DNA of 64,000 nucleotides from an uncultured Collinsella sp. (lineage in GTDB: Bacteria > Actinomycetota > Coriobacteriia > Coriobacteriales > Coriobacteriaceae): positions 113,379 to 177,378 of the forward strand of contig CAUCQW010000002.1 of NCBI GenBank assembly GCA_958445065.1. Reading direction: 5' to 3'. A program made the translations under genes and the position numbers. The notes beneath the pieces are model-generated. The model made no database searches. It saw only the letters and a list, made by a program, of their open reading frames with translations, and was not told the origin of the DNA. This document shows positions 57,220 through 64,000 of the stretch, in pieces; the first letter of the stretch is position 1; each line of letters starts with the position of its first letter.

Positions 57220-59781
57220 ATGCGCAAACGCGAGGCAAAGAACAAGAAGACGATTTTGAAGCCGGCGGTGACCATGGCCGTGACTGCAGGCCTCATGCTG
57301 TCCCCGGTCATGCAGACCATGGCATTTGCCCAGACGGCATCCGCAGACGGCGATCAGCTAACCACCCAGACCGACATCCAGAAGGTCACCGAGCAAGCCG
57401 TAAAGGATGCCAAGGCGACCATGGATCTCGCCAAGGGCAAGCTGGACGAGGCAAACGAGCAGCTCGATACCGCGAAGGCCGCCATGAATGCCGCACAGTC
57501 GGCACAAGCCGACGCCCAGACCGCATACGATCAGGCAACCGCCGACGCTGAGGCAGGTGAGGCCGATGTACAGGCCGCGTCCGATGCCAAGGCTGCAGCC
57601 GACCAGAAGCTGACCGAGGCCAAGGCCGCATATGATGTCGCCGCCGCAAAGCGAGCCGACGCTGCAAAGGCTGCCGAGCAGGCTGCTGCAGCCTACGAGG
57701 CCGCAAAGGCGGGACGCGCAGGCGCGTTCGAGAAGATCGAGACCACCAAGCAGGTATGGACCGACGCCAAGGCAGCGGTCCATACCGCGAAGAAGGCCGT
57801 CGAGAAGGCCCAGCAGGGCGTCGACGAGGCCGAGGCTAAGGTTGCCGACCTCGAGCAGCAGGTATCCGATGCCCAGGCGGCCGAGGATGCCGCCCGCAGT
57901 CAGCTCGATGCCCTCCAGTCCGAACTCGACCAGGCAAACGCCGAGCTTGCAGACGCCCAGAAGACGCTCGATGAGAAGCAGGCCGAGTTGGATGCGGCGC
58001 AGGCCGACATGGAGGCCAAGAAGGCCGATTGGTACGGCAAGGTCCACGCCTATCTCGATGCCTTCGGCAAGTGGGGCGATGCCGCTATCCAGAAGCTGAC
58101 CCAGGCTAAGGATACCGCCCAGTCCAAGGCGGCAGATGCCCAAACCGCCCTCGACCAGGCGAACGTCAAGCTCGAGGCGGCCAAGCAGGCCGTCGCCAAC
58201 GAGCAGACCCGTCTCGATGCCGCAAATGCCACCGTTCCCCAGGCAGAGCAGAACATCCAAGACGCGAAGGCCGCTCTCGCTGCAGCCCAGGACGAGTACG
58301 ACCTCATCAAGTCCATCGCGGACTCCCTGCCCCAGTATCGCCAGAACCTCGATAATGCTCAGCAGAAGCTCGAGCAGGAGCAGACCGCCTATACCGCAGC
58401 CGCAAATGCCTACTACCAGGCTCAGGTCGCAGGCACCGCGACCGAGGAAGAGCTGACCTCCCTCATGGATGCGGTCAACGCCGCCCGTGACACCTTCCAG
58501 CAGGCACAGGACATCTACAACGACATCAAGGTCGCTGTTGACGAGCGTGAGGCCCAAGCCGCCACGCTCGGTGATAAGCAGGCCGCGGTCGATGTTGCCC
58601 AAAAGGCAGTCGATGCCGCGCAGGCCTCCTACGATGACATCGTGAACAACTACATCCCGACCTGCGAGGCACAGCTCAAGACCGCCAAGGATGATCAGGC
58701 GGCCGCACAGCAGGCCGTCGCGGCCGCGACCGACGCCAAGGCCGCAGCCGACAAGGCCGCCAAGGATGCGTCCGATGCGCTGGATGATGCCCTGAACCAT
58801 GCCGGCGATCTCGAGCAGCTGAATCAGGCTCAGCTCGAGGCGAACAAGGTCTTTGCCGATGCTTCCTCCAAGTATCAGGGCTTGAAGCCTGGCGTTGAGG
58901 ATGCCGCCGGCGTCCGCGACCAGGCGAAGGCTACCGCAGACGAGAAGCAGGCCGCCTACGACCAGGGCGCGGATGAATTCGATGCCGCGCATGACAAGAC
59001 CGCTCAGCTCCAAGGCCAGCTTTCCGATGCCCAGACCGCCTTGGTCGAGGCTCAGAAGTCCCTCGAGGATGCCGTAGCCGTGATTGACGTGAAGAAGGGC
59101 GAGCGTGCCGCCGCGAAGGCCGCCTACGAAAAGGCCTTGGGTGACTACGAGGATGCGGTCACCGCCGAGCAGAAGGCGCTGGATGCCAAGGAGGCCGCCG
59201 ATGCCGACCTGGCTGCGGCCCAGCTCGCATATGACGAGGCTGAGACTGCCTACCAGAAGGCCGCCGTGGCTGCCGCTACCGCTGCCGCAGGCAAGGACGA
59301 GGCGGAGCAGAAGCTCGCCGAGCTCAAGGCCGCTGCCGACAAGGCCAATGGCACGTTGATCGAGGCAACCGCCGCCGTCAAGCTCGCTCAGGGCGATGTC
59401 GACACCGCTTCCGCCGCCGTGGATGAGGCTCAGGCCTACTACACCGCAGCCGCCCAGGACTACAAGAACCTCTCTGATGCCTACGAGGCTTCCAAGACCG
59501 AGAATGGCAACGGCACCATCGCCGGCGGTAACACCGAGACCGGCACCGAGGACGGTAACGCCAACGGTGCCGGTGGAGCCGGAACCGACCAGGCTGCGGG
59601 TGCGAACGGCAAACAGGCCCAGGGTGAGCAGGCTCAGGCCGCTGCCGCTTCCGACCAGAAGGCCCTGCCCCAGACGGGCGACTCCACCGCGCTCGAGGTG
59701 AGCGTCATCTCCGGCATGGGCGCAGCCGCGATTGCCGCAGCGGGCATCGCACGCCGCCGTGGTCTCCATGCTGCACTCTAG
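57220..59781 (+). CDS. LPXTG-anchored coiled-coil stalk protein
   Basis: 853 residues from ATG 57220, with AAGGAG upstream; the longer start at 57202 lacks a site. A Sec signal (about 1-45, ending AFAQTASA) precedes about 720 residues of Ala/Lys/Glu/Asp/Gln heptads, a Gly/Asn-rich spacer and the sorting signal LPQTGDS near residue 817 with a hydrophobic helix and RRR tail. Sortase should attach it to peptidoglycan. Stalk proteins such as PrgA (surface exclusion) or antigen I/II adhesins on conjugative plasmids have this form; a mating-related role is inferred. Confidence 0.85.
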   Translation: MRKREAKNKKTILKPAVTMAVTAGLMLSPVMQTMAFAQTASADGDQLTTQTDIQKVTEQAVKDAKATMDLAKGKLDEANEQLDTAKAAMNAAQSAQADAQTAYDQATADAEAGEADVQAASDAKAAADQKLTEAKAAYDVAAAKRADAAKAAEQAAAAYEAAKAGRAGAFEKIETTKQVWTDAKAAVHTAKKAVEKAQQGVDEAEAKVADLEQQVSDAQAAEDAARSQLDALQSELDQANAELADAQKTLDEKQAELDAAQADMEAKKADWYGKVHAYLDAFGKWGDAAIQKLTQAKDTAQSKAADAQTALDQANVKLEAAKQAVANEQTRLDAANATVPQAEQNIQDAKAALAAAQDEYDLIKSIADSLPQYRQNLDNAQQKLEQEQTAYTAAANAYYQAQVAGTATEEELTSLMDAVNAARDTFQQAQDIYNDIKVAVDEREAQAATLGDKQAAVDVAQKAVDAAQASYDDIVNNYIPTCEAQLKTAKDDQAAAQQAVAAATDAKAAADKAAKDASDALDDALNHAGDLEQLNQAQLEANKVFADASSKYQGLKPGVEDAAGVRDQAKATADEKQAAYDQGADEFDAAHDKTAQLQGQLSDAQTALVEAQKSLEDAVAVIDVKKGERAAAKAAYEKALGDYEDAVTAEQKALDAKEAADADLAAAQLAYDEAETAYQKAAVAAATAAAGKDEAEQKLAELKAAADKANGTLIEATAAVKLAQGDVDTASAAVDEAQAYYTAAAQDYKNLSDAYEASKTENGNGTIAGGNTETGTEDGNANGAGGAGTDQAAGANGKQAQGEQAQAAAASDQKALPQTGDSTALEVSVISGMGAAAIAAAGIARRRGLHAAL

Positions 59782-59821
59782 ATCCTAGCGGTCTAGACCC
59801 CAAGCCCTTTCCCCTCGAGAG

Positions 59822-59854
59822 GAGGAGCCGCCGAAATGGTGGCTCCTCTTTTTT
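59822..59854 (+). terminator. Rho-independent terminator of the LPXTG gene
   Basis: GAGGAGCC/GGCTCCTC stem followed by TTTTTT. Confidence 0.9.
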
Positions 59855-59858
59855 GCTT

Positions 59859-59938
59859 CACTGCGTAGCTGCACGTCTACCGAGCTATCTTGTTACACGA
59901 CTACGGAACTACAGAACTATTCGGCTACACCGCTGCCA
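59859..59938. repeat. 8-bp-period degenerate repeat array H
   Basis: Ten octamers in register, among them GTCTACCG, AGCTATCT, TGTTACAC, GACTACGG, AACTACAG, AACTATTC, GGCTACAC and CGCTGCCA. Confidence 0.85.
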
Positions 59939-60029
59939 AATGATTACATTCGAAGAGACTCCCTCATATCAGATGATTACTTTTCTTATTCTTCTTATTC
60001 TTTTCCTCATTCATCTGGACAATCGTTTG

Positions 60030-60117
60030 GCAAGCTCGTCTATGCGTCTATGCGTCTACAGAGCTACCGAGCTACATAACTACACGCCTACTGAACTGCG
60101 TGTTCACACGCAGACTG
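60030..60117. repeat. 8-bp-period degenerate repeat array I
   Basis: Eleven octamers in register including two GTCTATGC, GTCTACAG, AGCTACCG, AGCTACAT, AACTACAC and GCCTACTG. The 400-bp gene-free gap 59782-60180 also holds array H and a pyrimidine tract (59980-60012) between the arrays. Confidence 0.85.
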
Positions 60118-60126
60118 TTGGCAAGA

Positions 60127-60152
60127 AAAGAGCGCCCCGGAAGGCGCTCTTT
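60127..60152. terminator. Bidirectional terminator
   Basis: AAAGAGCGCC/GGCGCTCTTT stem ends the methylase transcript from the right. Confidence 0.85.
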
Positions 60153-60180
60153 GAATTCAGCTTGAGTTCCGTTGAGATGC

Positions 60181-61734
60181 CTAATGCTCATCGACCGCCG
60201 CGATACGCCTGCCAATCCATCTCATGACGGGAACCGCCATGGAATTGCCGATGGCCTTGTAGCGCGGCCCATCGGGACATTCCTCGGCGGGCTTGCCCTT
60301 CCAAGCGATCAGCGTATGCCCATCGGGGAAACCCTGCAGGCGTTCGCACTCGAGCGGGGTGAGCCTGCGGACGAGCATAGGGTTAACCTCCGCGGGCTTG
60401 TCCGCGATTTCAGAGGCAACCATATGCGGGTGGTTCGCGAGCAGCGTGAAGGCCGGGTCGCCGTCCGCACCGACCCCAAGGCCCGTCCCGCGACCCAGCT
60501 TCTTGTCACGGGTTGCGATTTGCTCATTGATGGGATAGGTGCCGCCCGTGCATGCGAAAGTGGCCTGCTTCATGCCGGGTCTGGCGGCAAGCGCCCCGCT
60601 GAGGGTCCCATCGCCGACGATGCGCACCTCGTTGCGCACGTTCTGCGCGAATCCGAAGGGCGGCAGGATGCCATTCTCGCGAGCCCAGACGGCGGGACCG
60701 GATGAGGTATCGAGGGTCGGGAAGACATCGGACTCGCCGACCCCCAAGCCGTTGCTGCTCGAGTGGGCGAGCTCGCAGACATATGTCTGAATATTCGTGC
60801 CGTCCACCACAACGGGGGCGTCGTCCTTGCCCATATGTGCGGTAAGGCATCCCGCGATTTCATCGCTGATATGGCAGTGCGCCTGCGTGCCCGTCATGCA
60901 GACGATGTTTTGGCCCCTATCCGCGCACGGGGACGAATCTCCTCGGGCCGTGAGGCACCCCGCGATCTCCGTACCGTACTGGGACATCGCCATGACCTGT
61001 TGGTCGGTGCCACTCAGAGGCAAGACTGCCGGAGCGTGCCAGTCAGCCGTGAGCGTGTTCGCCTGTTCCTCCGCATAGCCTATCGTGTTTGCTCGGGGCG
61101 CAGCGGAGTACTTGAAGCCTGCGCACGCAGCGCTGCGTCCAGCTCGGCGGGCAAGCTCCTTCCTCTTTTCACGGCTCGATTGAGGATACCCTGACAGGCA
61201 GTCGGGCTCAAAGAGAACCTCTGCGGGGGATTCGGCTCCAAGATGTCCGACAAGAAACAGACGGCGGCGTCGCTGGGCCACTCCGAAGAATTGCGCGTCC
61301 AGAACTCGCCATGCGAGACTATACCCGAGTTCATCCATTTCGCTGAGCAGCTGTCCGAAAGCCCCCCCATCTTCGCTCGTGAGCGCTCCTGGGACGTTTT
61401 CCCATAGAAACCAGCGAGGACGAAGTTCCTGTACGCATCGAATGTACTCGAACATAAGGCCGGATGCGCCTTTGAGGCCTTCGCGCTTACCCGCTACCGA
61501 GAACGATTGACACGGGGATCCGCCAACAACAAGGTCGATAGCTCCATCGATTTCTTCCTTCCAGTCGATTTTGGTGATGTCTCCGAGGTTGGGGACGTCT
61601 GGCCATCTCTCGGCCAGCACGGCGCACGGGAACGGCTCGATTTCCGAGAAGGCCAACGGCTCCCAGCCGAGTGGCTCCCAGGCGAGTGTCGCCGCCTCGA
61701 CGCCTGAGAAGATGCTTACATAGCGAAAGCCCAA
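60181..61734 (-). CDS. dcm: DNA (cytosine-5-)-methyltransferase
   Basis: 517 residues from TTG 61734, which has GGAGG five bases upstream; TTG 61761 is less likely. Motif I FSGVEAATLA, motif IV GGSPCQSFS (catalytic Cys near 73), motif VI ENVPG, motif VIII QRRRRLF and motif X YKAIGNSMAVPV are all present. A target-recognition region of about 200 residues precedes motif IX-X (RRLTPLECERLQGFPD). No restriction gene is adjacent, so it is probably a solitary methylase that protects the element. Class B box 69 bp upstream. Confidence 0.93.
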   Translation of the reverse strand: MGFRYVSIFSGVEAATLAWEPLGWEPLAFSEIEPFPCAVLAERWPDVPNLGDITKIDWKEEIDGAIDLVVGGSPCQSFSVAGKREGLKGASGLMFEYIRCVQELRPRWFLWENVPGALTSEDGGAFGQLLSEMDELGYSLAWRVLDAQFFGVAQRRRRLFLVGHLGAESPAEVLFEPDCLSGYPQSSREKRKELARRAGRSAACAGFKYSAAPRANTIGYAEEQANTLTADWHAPAVLPLSGTDQQVMAMSQYGTEIAGCLTARGDSSPCADRGQNIVCMTGTQAHCHISDEIAGCLTAHMGKDDAPVVVDGTNIQTYVCELAHSSSNGLGVGESDVFPTLDTSSGPAVWARENGILPPFGFAQNVRNEVRIVGDGTLSGALAARPGMKQATFACTGGTYPINEQIATRDKKLGRGTGLGVGADGDPAFTLLANHPHMVASEIADKPAEVNPMLVRRLTPLECERLQGFPDGHTLIAWKGKPAEECPDGPRYKAIGNSMAVPVMRWIGRRIAAVDEH

Positions 61735-61802
61735 GGGGTCCTCCTGACCGCGAACCAACAACGGTTCCCAGTCTCTGGCACCCCGAAAAACCCGACGGAG
61801 TC

Positions 61803-61817
61803 TTGCCGCAGCGGCAA
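61803..61817. promoter_or_regulatory. Class B palindromic upstream box
   Basis: Exact TTGCCGCAGCGGCAA, 69 bp before the methylase start. Its centre GCAGC is a GCWGC site. Confidence 0.65.
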
Positions 61818-61883
61818 TTCCCCAGCTAGATAGTGATCTACCGACCTATTTCAAATTGAGGTTTTCGTCCTATGGGGCTTCGC

Positions 61884-61947
61884 GACTATCGCGCTGCGTG
61901 CCTACCCTGCTACACAGCTACAGAGCTACACGCCTACACGCATAGGA
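61884..61947. repeat. 8-bp-period degenerate repeat array J
   Basis: Eight octamers in register (GACTATCG, CGCTGCGT, GCCTACCC, TGCTACAC, AGCTACAG, AGCTACAC, GCCTACAC, GCATAGGA). It lies in the gap 61762-62167, which holds no gene. Confidence 0.85.
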
Positions 61948-61954
61948 AAACAAA

Positions 61955-61976
61955 GGGGTGCCCGTAATGGCACCCC
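61955..61976 (-). terminator. Rho-independent terminator
   Basis: GGGGTGCC/GGCACCCC stem followed on the minus strand by TTTGTTTTCC, preceded by AATAATAACGA. It ends the 62168-62940 transcript after array K. Confidence 0.85.
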
Positions 61977-62034
61977 GTGGCATAACTGGTCGTTATTATT
62001 GTTTTCACCCGAAGATAGGAAACTCGCTATCGTC

Positions 62035-62146
62035 GGCTGCCGAACTGCATGCCTATCGTGCTGCTGGACTACGGGGCTGCCTGGTTACCGAGCCACATTG
62101 CTACCAAGCTACATTGCTACCAAGCTATCTGGCTATTGGGCTGCAA
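62035..62146. repeat. 8-bp-period degenerate repeat array K (longest)
   Basis: Fourteen octamers without a register break, for example GCCTATCG, GACTACGG, GGTTACCG, TGCTACCA, AGCTACAT, TGCTACCA, AGCTATCT. It lies between the end of the tagged gene and its terminator, so it is transcribed. Confidence 0.9.
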
Positions 62147-62167
62147 CACTCTCCCGCAGGTCGCTGG

Positions 62168-62940
62168 CTACTTATCGATATCCTCGCTGCGCCCAACCGC
62201 GCGAGAATCATCCATCGCGTCATCGATGGCAGAGCTTGCTCGTTCGCAAATATGGTCGAGCGATTCCGAATGGACGTCTTCCGCCGCAGTTTTCTCATCC
62301 CATGCGCTGGTGACAATTTGGCAGACAGCTTCGATACCGGAGATTGAGCTCTCATAGGTAGATTTGAAGTCTTCGATGATTCGATCGACCGAGGGAGCGT
62401 CCGGGCATCCAGCGGCGATAAGCGCCTCCTCGACCGGATCCCAACTGTAGACGAGATTGCGTCTGCAGACATCCAATCGCTGGCAGAGTCCATATCTTTG
62501 CCGCGCAGGTCGATGGTAAGTACGAGATCGTAACCGGTAAGGTCTGTTTCCCGCTCGATTTCCAGATATCCGAGATTGCGTACGTCATCGTCGGAGACGG
62601 TCCATCCTTCCGAATCGAGGGCATCGGCAATCGCTTCGGGAAGCGAATCGAATTCCCGAACGCACTCTCTTTGCTTGGAGAATCCATCGCAGATGCGTTC
62701 GACCCTGTCAAGCCAATTGTCGAACGGTTCGTTGCAGGCCAGTTCGAACATCTCTGCGATAGCCTCGCGGGCGGACGGGCTTGACTCGCTGTAGAGCTTG
62801 AGGACGCTCTCTCCAAGGCCGGCGAGGTTATCGGATGGAACAATGCTGTTGTTTACGGCTGTATCGCGTGCGCTGTTCGGTAATGAATCGAGTTTCTCGA
62901 TAATCTGGCTGACGGAACTTTTGGTAGCGGGAAAACCCAT
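62168..62940 (-). pseudogene. Tagged accessory gene split by a frameshift
   Basis: The first frame from ATG 62940 (GGAGG upstream) codes for about 155 residues, with ESSPSAREAIAEMFEL and a WTVSDDDVRNLGYLEIE strand region, up to DSASDW. Continuity then needs a change of frame near 62478 into the frame ending at 62168, which carries LVYSWDPVEEALIAAG and the tag SLDHICERASSAI. Together the product would be about 257 residues. A single-base indel, either real or a sequencing error, explains it; no slippery sequence is evident. Class A box upstream. Confidence 0.65.
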
Positions 62941-63005
62941 ATCGACCTCCAATGAGTACTGACCATATCCAAACGTTAGCAACCTATTGGGCAGAACGAG
63001 ACAGC

Positions 63006-63019
63006 GGGACAAAGGTAGC
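63006..63019 (-). promoter_or_regulatory. Class A upstream box
   Basis: GCTACCTTTGTCCC on the minus strand, 66 bp before ATG 62940. Confidence 0.55.
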
Positions 63020-63028
63020 GACATGCAG

Positions 63029-63088
63029 GCATACACCGCTACATATCGGGCTACACGCATAGCCGCCTGCCCACATAGCTACCTACCG
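63029..63088. repeat. 8-bp-type repeat array L (weaker)
   Basis: GCATACAC, CGCTACAT, then GGCTACAC, GCATAGCC, GCCTGCCC, ACATAGCT; one register break of 12 bp. It overlaps the end of the next gene. Confidence 0.55.
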
Positions 63089-63912
63089 CTCCTATCGGCG
63101 GGGGAGTGCGATAGCGTATTCCTGAAGTTCTCTCGCCGCCGATTGAGTTCATCGAGTTCGTGCGCGAGGGTGGCCTTGTCCTCGAAAAGGTCATCGAGGC
63201 TCATATCCTTATTCGGGGCCAAGCCCATGACCGTATCCATGATGACCGGATAGGATGTCCGGAGGGCCTCGGTATCCCCGAAGCTGCGGATGATGAATCC
63301 GAGGCTGTCGCGGCTGGATTCGAGCAGCTGATCGTTGACGTAGAGAAGGGTGTCGTAGCCTTTTGCCGATGCGTCTTTGCTGAGCATGGCGACGATAGGC
63401 ATTCGCTCACCGCTTGATTTCTTGTCTACCTTTTCCGGCTTCAGTAGCTGCAGGCTGCTCGGCACATAGCAGGATGAGCTGTGGTATTCGGCATTTACCT
63501 TTAGGCACCCGATGGCGAATTGCGCCGCATCGCCCGATATCCAGATCTCGGCGTTGACTCGGGTTGATAGGGGGTCGACCTTGCTGACATGGGTGGCGGA
63601 GCTGGCGAAGAGATTCATCATGCGTGCCGCCAGGGCTTTAGAGGGGAAGTATTGCGAGAGCGAACTCCCCAAGTCGCGCGGTGTCAGGGTTCCCGCGAGA
63701 GCCTTCTTGTATAGAACCCACGGTTTGACATGGCATTGCCCGATATCAATGCCGACGAGATGGTTGAAGCGTTTCTTTGAAAAGGCTACCTCGAGCATGC
63801 GGGTGTTGCCTTCCTCTCCATAGCAGATGAGGAAATCCTTCCCGCAGAGATTGCGGTCGTATCCTTTGGCGAGATTGGAAATTCGTTGCACGTCCCTGTT
63901 GTCGGCTTTCAT
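63079..63912 (-). CDS. PBECR4-like tagged protein (possible nuclease-type effector)
   Basis: 277 residues from ATG 63912, with AGGAGG upstream. VAFSKKRFNHLVGIDIGQ, YKKALAGTLTPRDLG and the MPIVAMLSK ... DTLLYVND strand pattern resemble PBECR4, a barnase/EndoU/colicin/RelE-like nuclease class on mobile elements; the match is by pattern only and I cannot point to catalytic residues with certainty. The tag SLDDLFEDKATLA is about 30 residues from the end, followed by a helical Arg-rich tail. Only a weak class A-like sequence lies upstream near the window edge. Confidence 0.6.
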   Translation of the reverse strand: MKADNRDVQRISNLAKGYDRNLCGKDFLICYGEEGNTRMLEVAFSKKRFNHLVGIDIGQCHVKPWVLYKKALAGTLTPRDLGSSLSQYFPSKALAARMMNLFASSATHVSKVDPLSTRVNAEIWISGDAAQFAIGCLKVNAEYHSSSCYVPSSLQLLKPEKVDKKSSGERMPIVAMLSKDASAKGYDTLLYVNDQLLESSRDSLGFIIRSFGDTEALRTSYPVIMDTVMGLAPNKDMSLDDLFEDKATLAHELDELNRRRENFRNTLSHSPADRSGR

Positions 63913-64000
63913 AACGTCCTCCTTGTCCTTCCGACAAGGATTGCTCGGACAGACACTATGACCCAATCCGAGGGCACTAAAAAGATAGGAGCCCCCGCTC

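Noticed and set aside
57358..59769. 800-residue minus-strand frame opposite the LPXTG gene
   Set aside because: Produced by the Ala/Gln codon bias of the coiled coil; no start site or family resemblance.
59859..60117. CRISPR array or coding repeats for arrays H and I
   Set aside because: The period is 8 bp with no unique spacers and no cas genes; translation gives only repeats of an 8-residue pattern on the way to random stops.
63972..63985. Class A box before the 63912 gene
   Set aside because: Only a few positions match and the sequence ends at the window edge.
1..64000. tRNA genes, attachment sites, integrase and IS elements
   Set aside because: I looked for tRNA-like cloverleaf ends, flanking direct repeats and recombinase or transposase motifs and saw none I could support.

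Overview
The window is accessory DNA from a high-GC Gram-positive bacterium. An LPXTG sortase substrate, GTG/TTG starts, strong purine-rich ribosome sites, an actinobacterial-style Tad pilus locus and a Gram-positive type IV secretion (T4SS) module point to an actinobacterium, probably a gut Coriobacteriia such as Collinsella or a relative. This assignment is inference, because no rRNA or housekeeping gene is present. It looks like part of a large conjugative plasmid or a replicating integrative element. No relaxase, integrase, ParA or tRNA gene was recognised, so the element extends beyond both ends or uses families I did not recognise.

Layout, almost all on the minus strand. 0-3.5 kb: a large Tat-type exported protein with a ricin-like beta-trefoil and a membrane partner. 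3.9-11.2 kb: nine proteins including ArdA-like, DUF3846, a lone ComM N-domain and an ArdC-type metallopeptidase. 11.7-19.4 kb: a Tad/Flp pilus locus (TadC, TadB, TadA, CpaB, TadE-like proteins, prepilin peptidase, two nearly identical Flp pilins), then regulators, an HNH protein interrupted by TGA, and a Flp pilin fused to a DUF6273-type domain behind a G10 tract. 22.4-33 kb: a second block of accessory proteins. 33-37 kb: lipoprotein, CPBP protease, topoisomerase III, XRE regulator. 37.4-50.3 kb: T4SS (VirB6-like, TcpC/VirB8-like position, lysozyme plus CHAP hydrolase, VirB4, PrgI/VirB3, VirB2-like, a structured ncRNA, VirD4 and a PcfB-like partner). 50.4-55.3 kb: coiled-coil protein, RepA_N-like winged-helix genes with an intragenic 21-bp iteron array, small regulators. 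55.5-64 kb: XRE regulators, an LPXTG stalk protein, a C5 cytosine methylase and two further accessory genes.

The main discovery is a hidden system linking the accessory blocks. Nineteen otherwise unrelated proteins end with the same short acidic tag, consensus [SG]-[LI]-[DN]-[DE]-[LI]-x-[ED]-x-K-x-x-E-[AV], about 15-45 residues from the C terminus. They include an ArdC-type protein (ArdC of plasmid pSA is known to travel to the recipient with DNA), ArdA-like and DUF3846 proteins, a PBECR4-like protein and the protein encoded next to the coupling ATPase. Tad, VirB/VirD4, topoisomerase, methylase and replication proteins lack the tag. I infer a set of protein cargo delivered through the T4SS, with the tag as secretion or docking signal.

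A regulatory split parallels this. Nine tagged genes or operons have a 14-bp box (KCTAYYTNYGTCCC) about 66-82 bp upstream of their starts. Pilus, surface, cell-wall, methylase and DNA-related genes instead have a palindrome, TTGCCGCWGCGGCAA, at about 55-94 bp. Intergenic gaps also carry at least a dozen degenerate arrays with a strict 8-bp period (nGCTACnn), often beside a purine/pyrimidine tract and a recurring ATAATAACAAG-plus-terminator module.
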